Positions 53,346 through 63,640 of a stretch of 64,000 bases of DNA are shown one piece after another; the stretch's first letter is position 1; every line of letters starts with the position of its first letter. Location: positions 62,001 through 126,000 of the forward strand of contig FMBT01000301.1 in NCBI GenBank assembly GCA_900095095.1. Reading direction: 5' to 3'. The position numbers and the translations under genes were made by a program. Under the pieces are notes generated by a model, which did not search any database, was not told the origin of the DNA, and worked only from the letters and a program-made list of their open reading frames with translations. The stretch comes from Fragilariopsis cylindrus CCMP1102 (lineage: Eukaryota > Bacillariophyta > Bacillariophyceae > Bacillariales > Bacillariaceae).

Positions 53346-54186
53346 ATATTTATTTCGTACATTACCAACTGATTTTCAAATATACAAATTATACGCACGC
53401 AAGTCCTTTACGTCGAAAAATTCAAATACAAAAAAATCCGAAATTTATGTCAGTTTCAGTACAAACTGGAAACTCTAGCTAGAATCAACTTCTTTAGGCC
53501 GGATGCTGGGAGAGGCGGCTAAATGGAATAGTATAATCATTCTCATCAGGGTGTGCCAACATTAACGATACCAATTCAAGAGGCGGCGTTCCTTCAGACT
53601 TAATGGTAAAAGTATTCGACTATTTTATTGTGAATTTTAGAAACACTCCTTCAACTTCTTTCACTGAGTATACCGGCACGGCTACTCTTGAATTTGTTTT
53701 CCTGGAACTTAAGGAGGATGTGAGCGCCGAAGCACGAGGGATCCATAATAATGATGGAGTCTAATATAGAACTCAGGCTCTGCGGTAGGTGCAGCCATGT
53801 GCTCACCGATATAGTTCCACAGCCTGCGACTATAATATGGAGACCAAAACAGAACAGAACATCAACAAAAGCGATTGATTACAGTACGCAACTAACATCT
53901 TTTCACTAAATAGGACAAATACGACAGGTATATAAATATTTTTTATCTATCATATGTAGTTTATTAGTCTTAACTTCTCCATTGGTGTGAAAAGTACTGC
54001 ACTGTACGTATTTGTGTGTTTGTTTATATACCAGTACGTTCATTCTTTTTGTTTTTGTTGTTGTTGTTGTTGTTGTTGTTGTTGATCGATTGTTGGTCGA
54101 TTGATTGATCGATTGATCGATCGATCGATCGATTGGTTTATTCATTCCTCCATTATCTTTTTTTTGCCTGTTCGATCTTCATACCA
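53346..54186 (-). other. Intergenic with a broken coding-like stretch (about 53518-53830)
   Basis: The minus strand shows protein-like blocks, for example GTPPLELVSLMLAHPDENDY (about 53532-53591) and RVAVPVYSVKEVEGVFLKFT nearby. They fall in different frames with stops between, so this is the remains of something coding. I do not recognise the family. The right end has a GTT run (about 54057-54083) and GATCGATCGATC repeats (about 54105-54132). Confidence 0.35.
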
Positions 54187-54441
54187 TTAAGTTTCTCGTA
54201 AATGCTTTGTTATTATCATAAGTTTAAGAAATTTCGCATGCTGTTGTAAGTCATCATTTTCTTTTTCTTTTTCCGTCAATGATAATTTACTAACAATTCT
54301 ATTACTACTACCATCACCACCACTACCTTGTAATCGAGCTTCAGTTGTTGTTATTGCTAATGACGTTAATGCAAAAAGTACCACAATTGTTATAATAGCG
54401 ATCATCGAAGAAGAATATAGAACCTTATTACGTTGAATCAT
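54187..54441 (-). CDS. Small secreted protein with MIQR start and ARLQG motif (paralog 1)
   Basis: 84 residues from ATG 54441; the longer open frame upstream lacks ATG. A signal peptide (SSSMIAIITIVVLFALTSLA) is followed by EARLQGSGG, where cleavage is likely near TEA-RL. The mature part is short, charged and helical (SLTEKEKENDDLQQHAKFLK). Start, signal and ARLQG correspond to the protein at 55326-56084 on the same strand, so the pair looks like a tandem duplication with diverged C-terminal parts. No known domain. Presumably secreted or retained in the secretory system. Confidence 0.6.
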   Translation of the reverse strand: MIQRNKVLYSSSMIAIITIVVLFALTSLAITTTEARLQGSGGDGSSNRIVSKLSLTEKEKENDDLQQHAKFLKLMIITKHLRET

Positions 54442-55325
54442 CACCATCATCTTGTTGTTGTTGTTGAGCCTTGAATGATAATAAAATGCAAATCCTTCGT
54501 TTTTTTTGAATAAATAATAAATAATTATGGTGATAACGAGATATTGTACTGCGTTACAGGATTCAAAGGATAAACGTAGCCCTAACAACACACAGTGCAA
54601 TAATGTAAGTCAGTGATTTGTTTATGAAAGTAAGTTTTTGTTGAGCATTGCACTTTTTTTTCATGTTGTGTCGTGAAGAACATATTGAAAACTGAATGGA
54701 CTCGATGTCTGTAATGTCATCTAGGTTCTACCGGAATATTATTATTCTAAACAATTATACGTCAAAATAATGGGCATATTTGTTGCTTTTGCTTTTCATT
54801 AAATGTTACAAAATTCGACATTCTTTACAAATTAATTTCTTCCTACAAGTCTTATCATTAATTATGCGCCATAATTTTTTCAAAATATTTTTGATTTATT
54901 GTATACCGTTTTATAATGGAGAGAAATATTCATCCATGACACATGTCTCCAGGTACAATGCATCGATGCACAGTGGTAAAAACCATGACTTCACTGTCAG
55001 TGTATATACAATACAATACAGTGCAACTGTGCAATTATAATAGACGAGACGAGGTGAAACGAAAATATCTCAACATCTTTTGTTTGAGTAAAAAATGGTA
55101 TGCAGTACAATTCGATCGTGCAATAGTAAACTTTCCTATTATAATCTGCGCATATGACATGACAAATTCTATATTCTATATACAGTGTATCAAATCACAC
55201 CACGTAGTATCATTTAAACTTATCTCTTATTTTATCTGGTGAACAGTTACAGTTACAGTTACAGTACAATATTTATTCCTTTTACTACTTTTATTTATTT
55301 ATGCATTCAAAATTCAAAATATAGT
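54442..55325. other. Intergenic between the two paralogs
   Basis: AT-rich. ACAGTTACAGTTACAGTTAC repeat at about 55246-55265. Frames at 54780-55040 and 54943-55242 (plus) have no motif. No other gene seen. Confidence 0.5.
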
Positions 55326-56084
55326 TCAATATAATGATGACATTGTAATAGCAATTCGTGTTTGTTTAATAAGTTGTTCATACTTGTCATCAATTTGTGT
55401 TTGTGTTAGTGTTTGTTCTTCAAGATAGGCTTGTTGTTGTAATTCCTTTTCTTCTTCTTCAATCTCTAATAATCCAAAAAGTAATGTCTTTTCTTCTCCT
55501 TTATTTCCGTTTGTAATCTTGTTTTTTTCTTCGTCCTTTGCAATATATAATTTATAAATTTCATGTTCAGTATCAGTTACTTCTTTATCGACATATTCAA
55601 CTACACTTTTCATTCTAGTAATTGATGATGAAGCTGCTGCTGCTGCCGCTGCCGCTGCTGATAGTTCATTGACCTTGATGATCTCGTTATCGTTATCGTT
55701 GTCGTTAGCCGATTGTTGTTCCTTTTCCAATAATAATGCTTTTGCTATCATGATTTCTTCATCCAAAGGATTTTTTTCAAAAGCCTTTACTTCCCCAAGT
55801 AGTAAATGGGTTGGTAATACTCTTTTATCATTATCTTGGTATGCTTTTTGTTCTGCATTATTCATGGAATATTCCTCATCAATCCTAAGTAACAATTCAT
55901 CCTCTTCTTTTTCTTTCTCTTGTTCTGTTATTTTTCGATCCTTACTACTTTCCTTACTACTACCACTACTACCACTACTGCTACTACTGCTACTACTGCC
56001 TCGAAGGCCTTGTAACCGAGCATCGCAACTAGTTGTCAATGCGAGAAGCAATACAATTGTAATAGCGATCGTACGTTGAATCAT
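55326..56084 (-). CDS. Secreted Glu/Lys-rich helical protein with ARLQG motif (paralog 2)
   Basis: 252 residues from ATG 56084; the frame is open to 56177 without ATG. MIQRTIAITIVLLLALTTSC is a signal peptide, with cleavage near CDA-RLQG. The mature protein begins RLQGLRG, then a Ser/Gly linker. The rest is long charged helices (ITEQEKEKEEDELLLRIDEE, VVEYVDKEVTDTEHEIYKLY, EIEEEEKELQQQAYLEEQTL) with an Ala run in the middle. No enzyme motif. The start and processing region match the smaller neighbour at 54187. A pair of inverted repeats lies about 200 bases upstream. A structural or extracellular role is possible; the family is not recognised. Confidence 0.7.
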   Translation of the reverse strand: MIQRTIAITIVLLLALTTSCDARLQGLRGSSSSSSSSGSSGSSKESSKDRKITEQEKEKEEDELLLRIDEEYSMNNAEQKAYQDNDKRVLPTHLLLGEVKAFEKNPLDEEIMIAKALLLEKEQQSANDNDNDNEIIKVNELSAAAAAAAAASSSITRMKSVVEYVDKEVTDTEHEIYKLYIAKDEEKNKITNGNKGEEKTLLFGLLEIEEEEKELQQQAYLEEQTLTQTQIDDKYEQLIKQTRIAITMSSLY

Positions 56085-56269
56085 ATCTGTTTTTGTTCTT
56101 ATTTTACCTATCCTTTGCTTGAACGAGCTGTAATCGCTACTCACTCGTCTTATTGAGCGTAATAATAAGAAGTACAATCCTTCTCGAAAAGAATCTTTTA
56201 TGTGTTTGAATGAAAGAAGATCTTACCTCGCTGTGGTGATGGTGGTACAGTATGCTGTGCTACTTGTGC

Positions 56270-56351
56270 ACGTTATTTACAGTAGTTCGTTCTTACTATC
56301 ATCTTCTGAAGATGACAATAAGAACGAACCTTGTATGTGACACATACAAGG
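56270..56351. other. Two adjacent inverted repeats (hairpins)
   Basis: 56284-56306 and 56308-56330 form a 23-base near-perfect inverted repeat (three mismatches, one-base centre). It is immediately followed by CCTTGTATGTG/CACATACAAGG (56329-56351), a perfect 11-base inverted repeat with one central base. The 19 bases at 56270-56288 recur exactly at 57503-57521. Possibly a small foldback element or a structured upstream region for the gene at 55326-56084. Confidence 0.85.
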
Positions 56352-56853
56352 TGTGTATAGCAGCTAGTTATGGATTTTTGTTTTGTTTTGTTTTGCTGTG
56401 CGAATCGATCAATCGAATAAATCTTAATGTGATCAAGCAATCCTCCGAAATCCGAAGGGCTTGATGTCCATGATGTTTTTGTGCGATGAGTCACACAAGG
56501 GACTTATATTTTATTAATAAAACGAGGAAAAGATGAGTGAACGCGCACGCAACCGCATAAAATAGTTTGTTGTTTTTCGCGGCGTACTTGCTTTTGTAAC
56601 TGATGAAGTGAAAGCGAAATCTCCTCCTTAGGGATTTGTATAGGAGAATTAAATAGTAAACTTTAGGAACCACCTACCTTTTCGATAGATTATTCGATAG
56701 ATTCATTCCCATGATCAACCTCGAAAGAAAATAAAGAAAAACGACAACAGCCAACAGAGCAGACTACGAAGAGCAGGAGCATACCGTTAGAGGTAGGCCT
56801 GCCTTCTTGTAGACACAGCACGCACAACTAACAATATCAAGAAAGCAACAAGA

Positions 56854-57411
56854 ATGACAATGACAATGGACTGTACAAAAACTTCTCATGCTAACAATGA
56901 TGATAATAATGATGTTGTTCGGTGTCTCACATTGGCAGGGAATAAGCTACAAGAATCGATAATACGAATACAAACAGGAAAAAATGCTAAAATTGATGAT
57001 GATGATGACGATGATGATGATAGCAACAGCAACAGCAACGGCAACAACGAAGATGATAATGCTATCAGTAAGCAACCCGATTTATATGACGATGACGATG
57101 CTAATGATATGACGGCTGATTTTTTTTTCGCTCAACAAGCAAAAAAACAAAAGGATGAAGAAAATATGAAAAATAAATCATTTCAGATATGGGCAGAAAT
57201 TATTATTCGACAACAACAACAGCAGCAACAACAACAACAACAACAACAGCAGCAGCAGCAACCACTGAGAAGAAGAAATGAAAATGACGATAGGGATAGT
57301 GATAATTCTTCGATACGACAACAAGAACAGCAGCAGCAGCAGGAGCAGCAGGAGGAGTTACTACTAGTACATGATCTTTTTCAAGAATATCGAAAATTAT
57401 TTAAACAATGA
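56854..57411 (+). CDS. Low-complexity Asp/Gln-rich protein
   Basis: 185 residues from ATG 56854. Two non-repetitive helices (DVVRCLTLAGNKLQESIIRI, about residues 20-40, and NKSFQIWAEIIIR, about 107-119) flank Asp and Asn/Ser runs, and a 17-Gln run follows. The end LLLVHDLFQEYRKLFKQ is helical. The conserved-looking helices and a single clean frame suggest a real gene, but no domain is recognised. The gene is divergent from the secreted paralog 2. Confidence 0.5.
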   Translation: MTMTMDCTKTSHANNDDNNDVVRCLTLAGNKLQESIIRIQTGKNAKIDDDDDDDDDSNSNSNGNNEDDNAISKQPDLYDDDDANDMTADFFFAQQAKKQKDEENMKNKSFQIWAEIIIRQQQQQQQQQQQQQQQQQPLRRRNENDDRDSDNSSIRQQEQQQQQEQQEELLLVHDLFQEYRKLFKQ

Positions 57412-58165
57412 TTGATTCTTGATATTTAACTAATACTACTATAATATAGAAATTCAAATATTTGATCGCGAGTTATTACAAGTTCAAAGTTGTACCGGTA
57501 TGACGTTATTTACAGTAGTTCTTATTTCTCATCTTCATGTTTATAATTCATAGCTCTGGGTAATCCACGATTGTATGATAAGCATAGCATATGCTTCATA
57601 CCTACGAGACTATTAATCTATTAGTTGTTTTTAAGCATTCGCGAATGGCTATTGCTTAAAATCAACAATAGTTTTAGAGGACAGGACGGACCACGCTAGT
57701 ACGATGAACAAGACAACACAAGACAAGACAACCCATTCATATTATTGGATTGGATTGGATTGGATTGTATACAGTATATAATATAAAAAGTAGCGAGCAT
57801 TATAGAATCTCACCGAGAAAGCGTAGACGAAGGCGCAGCAATAAAGAAGCATGTTCCGCATTCATTCTCATCGTCTCCATACGAATATGCATAGATGCAG
57901 AACACCAAACACCAAACACACTTCCGACTAGACTTAGACTAGATTATCAAGATAATATTTTCTTTTTATTGATATATTTTTGATGGATGTAATGACATAA
58001 TATTAATTTCGTTTTTTTGGTTCGTTCGTTCTTTCTTTTTTTACTGTTGCTCTATTCTTTCTTTCTTTCTTCTACTACTTTATCCTCTTCTACTGATGTG
58101 AATGAATGATGCTTACTTCGCTTATATAGGTAGTAGTACTGTTATGTTAATGCTTCTTGTGCATC
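57412..58165. other. Intergenic, no gene seen
   Basis: Contains the 19-base copy of the 56270 segment (57503-57521), a GGATTGGATTGGATTG run (about 57744-57766) and T-rich DNA before the 3' end of the next gene. Confidence 0.5.
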
Positions 58166-59205
58166 TTAATTTGCTTTTCGTTTTTTTTCTCCTCCTGGAG
58201 AATTAGAACCACGACCAAATGGGGATGGTGAACCACTTCCACCACCACCACCAGGAGGACCTCCTCCTCGTTCTCCTCCTGGAGAATTAGAATTTCGACC
58301 GAATGGGGATGGTGAAACCATCATTACCACTGCCGCTTACCGGCACCAAACCCAGGAGGACCTTCCTCCACCTCCACCTCGATCTCCTCCTGGTGAGTTA
58401 GAATCTCGACCAAAACGGGGGTGGTCAACCCTCCACCTCCTGCACCACCGCCTCCTCCTGGAAATGGCGGTGTACCACCTTCACCACCACCACCACCGAA
58501 GGGTGGAGTACCACCTGCACTAGAACCACCGAATGGAGGAGTACCACCAGCACTAAGAATCACCACCGAATGGTGAAGTACCACCAGCGCCAGAACCACC
58601 GAATGGTGGAGTACCACCACCGCCACCGCCACCGATTCGATTGTTATCTATTCCATGAATCTATTTACATTTACATATATCATTTATATTTATTACCTTA
58701 CATCGTCCGGTCCACTACCCACTTACCACCACCTTGTTATATATTTTACTAGTTAATATCGTCCACCACCCGCTCGACGTCGATTGGTATCAATACGAAA
58801 ATCACATCGACCAGGATAGGTGATTGTATTTGAATTTGTATTATTTTCTCTACTGTCATCATTGTTATTATCATCACGAATTCGTAATAAACTGGAAAGT
58901 AAGACAATACATTTATTTTCATATTTTTTGATTCGGATATAGATGACTATTGAGGAGAGTATACTATAATAAAAAAAGATGATAGGGATAATAGCAATTA
59001 ACATAAATCCAATATCACATAAGGCAAAACCACATTCAAAGGTATTATATTGTGCATCTCTTGTACTAAAATTATTATTATTATTCCCAGTATTCCCATT
59101 ATTCCCACTGTTTATACCGTTCCGATGATTATGTTGACCACCACCTTGTTGTGTCGAACAACAATCAATGGCATTATATAATACTTTTAATATACAATCA
59201 AACAT
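58166..59205 (-). CDS. Membrane protein with Gly/Pro-rich GGTPPFGG and SPFGRxSNSPGG repeats (frame disrupted or spliced)
   Basis: From ATG 59205 a 150-residue frame has a short Cys-containing start (MFDCILKVLYNAIDCC), an Asn/Gly linker and one or two membrane segments (FALCDIGFMLIAIIPIIFFY, then YSILSSIVIYIRI). A cytosolic tail ends RRRAGGGRY. Downstream on the same strand, 58640-58166 encodes tandem AGGTPPFGG units and then FGRDSNSPGGDRGGGG and SPFGRNSNSPGGERGGG units, ending EKKRKAN at stop 58166. The repeat part switches frame at least twice, and a stop and spacer separate it from the first part. Short introns or repeat-slippage frameshifts could both explain this. I infer one gene. Family not recognised. 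Confidence 0.45.
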
Positions 59206-59412
59206 TATTTTGTGCTTTCTTGTGTTCTCGTTTTTTCAATGTGCTTCAAATGAGAGGGTATGGGCGGGTGGTTGTAACGTTACAATACGATCGTGATGGG
59301 TGGTAAGTACAGTACCTTTTACTGTATAGGTGGTGGTGATGATGATGATGATGATGTGATGGAACCGTTACCGAGGTTGTGATGGATGAGGATGGTGAGG
59401 ATGAGGATGTGA

Positions 59413-59436
59413 TGTGTCGTTCTTGTATCCTTTTAC
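59413..59436. promoter_or_regulatory. 24-base box shared with 62467-62490
   Basis: A 24-base string (TGTGTCGTTCTTGTATCCTT followed by TTAC) is identical here and at 62467-62490. Both copies are preceded by GAGGAT/GATGAG repeats and lie 140-210 bases upstream of a minus-strand start codon (59205 and 62327). Possible shared promoter element or a duplicated segment. Confidence 0.45.
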
Positions 59437-59549
59437 TGCTACCATTAGAATCAATCATGTTCACAACAACGATTATTTTGCTTATTTGCTTCAATTCTGG
59501 ACCATCTTCCGTTCCTACGTGGATAAAAATAAACTTGTAAGAAAAATTT

Positions 59550-59574
59550 AAAAAATCGCACTGCGCGATTTTTT
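59550..59574. other. Short hairpin with A/T tracts
   Basis: AAAAAATCGC and GCGATTTTTT form a perfect 10-bp stem around ACTGC. Terminator-like on either strand. No gene ends next to it. Confidence 0.7.
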
Positions 59575-60800
59575 TGACGGTACCTAGTTGACTTGACTTG
59601 TTATTGACTTGTTAGTGTGATCATCTAGTGCTGTTTTCTGGTGACTGCTTTCTGCATCTAATGCTCTCTGCATCTCTAATGGAGCTAACTGATACTGATG
59701 GTATGTACAGTACTACAAAAAGCTCCAACGCCGGCCAAGAAAGATTCAACTACAGTACTGTAGATACAAGAAGGCACTGGTGCAGGGCACTGCACAGGTA
59801 CCGTCAAGTACGTATGAATAACAGCGTTCGACCCGACGCCTATCAAGCAAAACACTGCCCAACTAATTTAGAATGAAAACACGGATCAACCAACTCGTTG
59901 AACATTATAGATTAGAGGGATTGAACGCTTGACATGAGACAAGTAAAGCAAAATCATTCCGACAACTGATCATATCATCCGATCATTCTGCCTATATATA
60001 TAACTACCTACACTCGATGAAGAAACAAGATATACCCAAAACACTTTAAAAGAAATCGTAAAACGATACTAAAGCCCAACCAATCAGATGAAATTTGTGG
60101 AACTGCATGGCTCCTACTGTACTCCTCACCAGACAAGCATGTATGCGTGCCGGTACAGTAACTATTTGGGTCAGAGCTAGAAACACCAGCAGAAATGATG
60201 GCATGGCCGCCCCTAACGCCTAACGCAACACACCCCAGTAGTCCCTGCCCGATATCTTGCCGAGGGAGTGGAGTGATGAATGCATCCTACAAATCGGACG
60301 GATCGATGATCATCAAACAACACAACCGTCGGAAAGAGAGTTTGGAATATGCAACTCACACTACAGTAGTACTAGTCGATATCATGTATACCACCACCAA
60401 CACAAAATTCGACAATGGAGTGATCCAAATGGAAGGCAAGACACGCAGTGGAAGGAAGCGAGACATACGAGAGAGAGAGACAGTCGATACGACAAGAAGA
60501 TGTCTGTAAGTTCATGTAATCACGCAGATAAGATAACCTGAAGGATAAACTGACGTTTAGTACTGTAGATTGAGAAAGGAAATAATTCAAGCATCGTTTG
60601 GAGAAAAGCAAACAAAAGGATAGCAGGCATTGAAGTAGTAATGATATCTTCATTTTCTTTCCCAATTATTTATATTTTGTACTTGAACTAAGTTGAAATT
60701 TCTACACACAGACTTTTTTTCCTTTACTGGAAATATTATCATATATTATATTATAGTTCGATCATCATGATATAACATTATTATGATTACTATTCTATTA

Positions 60801-62327
60801 TCATTTGAATAAATTCACAATTACATCACGAGTTGGACCATTGTCGACCATCAGTTGAATTACTGTATCAACATGACCAACATTTTCTAACAAAATTTCC
60901 CTGATATCCAATACTACTTTGTCCACCTTTAAATCTAGATCTAGATCTACTATCGGTGCCTGCACGATATTCGTAGTATCAATATGAGTATTAATCGTCT
61001 GATTCTGTTTCTGATTCTTCCGTTGTGGTCGGTTCTGTTTCTGTTGTTTCGAAAGGTAGTAGTGACTGGTACGAAACGAATCCACCATATCACAAGTTTG
61101 TTGATAGGATACGGTATCATCATCGATTCCATGCACAAAAGTAAATGATTGAGGAGGTATTATTCTACATCTATCATTATTATTATTATCATTGTTGTCG
61201 TTATCATATTCAGGATCAAGATCAAGATCATCATTGTCATCATTATCATTACGTTGTGTTAATAATTGATGATATCGTGGTGAGGGTCCTAATGTCACAT
61301 TATGTTGATTTTTCGAATTATCACCAGCACATGCCACTCGAAGAGGACTAATCTGATCCAGACCACGTCCTTTTTCAAATTGATAATGTAATGGGATATC
61401 ATAGACACCGGATAGACCTACATATCGTTTGATTGATATTGGATCGTGATCATGATCATGATCGTTATCAGTTGTTTGTTGTTTGTTTAATTCATCAAGC
61501 ATGTGTTGTAGTGCAATGTGTGCACCGGATGAATGCCCGATCAATGCTTCGATACTTTTCTTTCTTTTCTTCTTCTTATTATTATTATGATCACTACTAT
61601 CATTATTATTTGATAACAAATCAGGTCTTGATTTGGCTAATTGTTCGATCGCACTTTTCACATCATTTATTTGACCTTGTACATCGGCATCGGGATAAGT
61701 ACGATATCCTACAAATGCTACCGCTAAATTCAATTCTTGTTGTTGCAAAAAAGGTAATGCTACTAATCGATACATCCATGGCATGCCACTCCCCCATGCA
61801 CCACCATGAACAAATACCACCACACCACTTGGATTGTGTATTGGTTCCAAAAGATCAATACATTGTGATTTGTGATTGCCATTTCCGTAACAAATCTTTG
61901 TCCTTCTTGTTCTCGTTCTCCTTGAACTTGTTCTTGTTCTGGTATTAATACTTGTTGTTGATGATGATAATTTGATAAAATCCAAGAGTGAAGAAGGATA
62001 CTTTTGAAGAAAGAACGGAATACCGATAATCACTAATGCATCATTAATGAAACGAGTTATTCCTTTCGATGTCATTCCGTGTTCCAGTTCCACAGGCCAA
62101 TGTGACTTTCTTATGGCACGATATATATCATCATTTGGATTGTCAGTCGAAAGTGGTGGTGGTGGTGGTGATCGTAGTGGTGGTAGCTGTGATGCTATTC
62201 CTTTCTTATTAGTGCTTGAACTACTGCTGCTACTACTGCTACTACTACCACTATTACTAAGGGCCTCACTGACATTGACTAGTACAGCGAAAAACTGTAG
62301 TAGTCGTAGTATCAACAATGAATTCAT
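60801..62327 (-). CDS. Secreted alpha/beta hydrolase (isoprenylcysteine methylesterase/carboxylesterase-like)
   Basis: 508 residues from ATG 62327. Signal peptide MNSLLILRLLQFFAVLVNVS, cleavage near SEA-LS. The fold is marked by VVVFVHGGAWGSG (about 169-181, oxyanion hole), VGYRTYPDADVQGQINDV, the nucleophile elbow IGHSSGAHIAL (about 263-273, second Ser catalytic), FVHGIDDDTVSYQQ with the likely acid Asp (about 400-407), and ENVGHVD (about 482-488, His). The HGGxW and GxSxG arrangement with RxYPD resembles isoprenylcysteine alpha-carbonyl methylesterase-like hydrolases, although a secreted location fits a general carboxylesterase better. Low-complexity Asn, Asp-His and Ser inserts lengthen it. 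Substrate unknown. Confidence 0.8.
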   Translation of the reverse strand: MNSLLILRLLQFFAVLVNVSEALSNSGSSSSSSSSSSSTNKKGIASQLPPLRSPPPPPLSTDNPNDDIYRAIRKSHWPVELEHGMTSKGITRFINDALVIIGIPFFLQKYPSSLLDFIKLSSSTTSINTRTRTSSRRTRTRRTKICYGNGNHKSQCIDLLEPIHNPSGVVVFVHGGAWGSGMPWMYRLVALPFLQQQELNLAVAFVGYRTYPDADVQGQINDVKSAIEQLAKSRPDLLSNNNDSSDHNNNKKKKRKKSIEALIGHSSGAHIALQHMLDELNKQQTTDNDHDHDHDPISIKRYVGLSGVYDIPLHYQFEKGRGLDQISPLRVACAGDNSKNQHNVTLGPSPRYHQLLTQRNDNDDNDDLDLDPEYDNDNNDNNNNDRCRIIPPQSFTFVHGIDDDTVSYQQTCDMVDSFRTSHYYLSKQQKQNRPQRKNQKQNQTINTHIDTTNIVQAPIVDLDLDLKVDKVVLDIREILLENVGHVDTVIQLMVDNGPTRDVIVNLFK

Positions 62328-62466
62328 TCTAGTGTGTCGTTGTATTCCTCCCTCTGCACTCTTTCCAGATTTCAGGATTGTTGTTCATGACTGTTCATGA
62401 CGCTAAATTCATCGTTTGATATTTGAGGATGAGGATGAGGATGATGATGATGATGAGGATGATGAG

Positions 62467-62490
62467 TGTGTCGTTCTTGTATCCTTTTAC
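62467..62490. promoter_or_regulatory. 24-base box shared with 59413-59436
   Basis: Identical 24-base string about 140 bases upstream of the hydrolase start. See the companion entry for the context. Confidence 0.45.
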
Positions 62491-63640
62491 CGTACGGTAC
62501 TTTTATGTGAAGATTTTTGTGCGCCTACAGTATTTGAACGTGAATGGAAAACGAACGAACAAAGGATATTTACTATTTAGGGGACAGTTTTGATTGATTT
62601 GGGGGGAGATATCACACTTCAAAGATATGTATCATACATACAAACGCATAGTATAGTATATACCATACATATCTTTTGGTACAACTGTGTGTACGAGGAA
62701 TGAATCATCGAAGGAAGGAATCAATAAAAGATTTGTTGACTTTATGGATGTCGTCGATGAAAAGAAGTTACATCGCAGGTAGGGTTCATTGAGTAAATCA
62801 CCATTGAATGAATCAAGTACCAAGCCTTCAAAGGAAGCAGATGAGCTAATTATCATTCGCTGTGCTGTGAAAGCATGGAGGTAGATTCATTCCTTCTTTC
62901 ATTCACTGGTACAATAAATGTTACTGTACGTCGTGTAAAAAAAAGAAATGGCGAAGCAGATGAGCGAATGGATTGTCATTCGCTGTGATAGCATGGAGGC
63001 AGATTGATTCCTTCTTTGAAAGCATGGAGGTAGATTCGATTCTTTCTTTCATTCACTGGTACAATAGAAATGTTACTGTACGTCCTCGTGTAAAAAAAGA
63101 AATGGCGAAAGAATTCTTAGGAACAAAATTATCCAAAAATCACTAACCACATCCCGGTGCATGCTCTGTATTGGATATTTGACGACAACAACATGCGCAG
63201 CATCCAAGACCTTCATTATTTCTTTGTTCACATATAAAACATTTAGATTTTTGTAATCTCTACTATAGTAAATTTTCCAGAGTGAGTCGAATCGAATCAT
63301 TCTTTCGTTCTTCTTGATTGATTGATTGACTTTTTGTTTTCGACAACAGAAGAAGCACAACGAAGAATTTTTTCTTAAATGTACGGTAGATATTATACTA
63401 TGTATTTATGATTACAATAATTGCTACCACTACTGTACTACCATCACGGATTACTGAGTACTGCTTTGCTTTGCTTTATTGAAGTATTACTACTACTAAC
63501 TTACTACTACTACTTACTAACTTACTTGATGTAAGTTAACTTTTACTGTCACGTACTGTCTGTCACTTGGTACTTCTGTACTTGCTTGATGTAACATGCA
63601 TGCAGCATTAGATAGCATTTAACATTTAATCAGCAGGTTT
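62491..63640. other. Intergenic, with a tandem duplication
   Basis: No gene was recognised. Minus frames at 62632-62856 and 63073-63360 lack motifs. The interval holds the duplication at 62834-63112 and TACT/ACTT repeats near 63485-63540. Confidence 0.45.
62834..63112. repeat. Tandem duplication of about 120-160 bp
   Basis: A unit starting GAAGCAGATGAGC and ending AAAGAAATGGCGAA occurs at 62834-62952 and again at 62953-63112. The second unit has an internal extra copy of the AGCATGGAGGTAGATT segment. Confidence 0.85.

Larger units (their letters stand above)
59206..60800. other. Intergenic, no convincing gene
   Basis: Contains GAT/CATCATCAC trinucleotide runs (about 59330-59360) and the hairpin at 59550-59574. 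Plus-strand frames such as 59628-59876 and 60195-60509 have ATG starts but no motif, and alternative frames overlap equally well. Confidence 0.4.

Noticed and set aside
53480-53830. Possible structured noncoding RNA (local helices such as CAGGCTCTG with CACAGCCTG)
   Set aside because: The minus strand shows protein-like blocks across the stretch, so coding relic is the simpler reading, and no known RNA family signature was found.
60195-60509. ATG frame of 104 residues (plus)
   Set aside because: No motif, and an overlapping frame of similar length exists; composition looks random.
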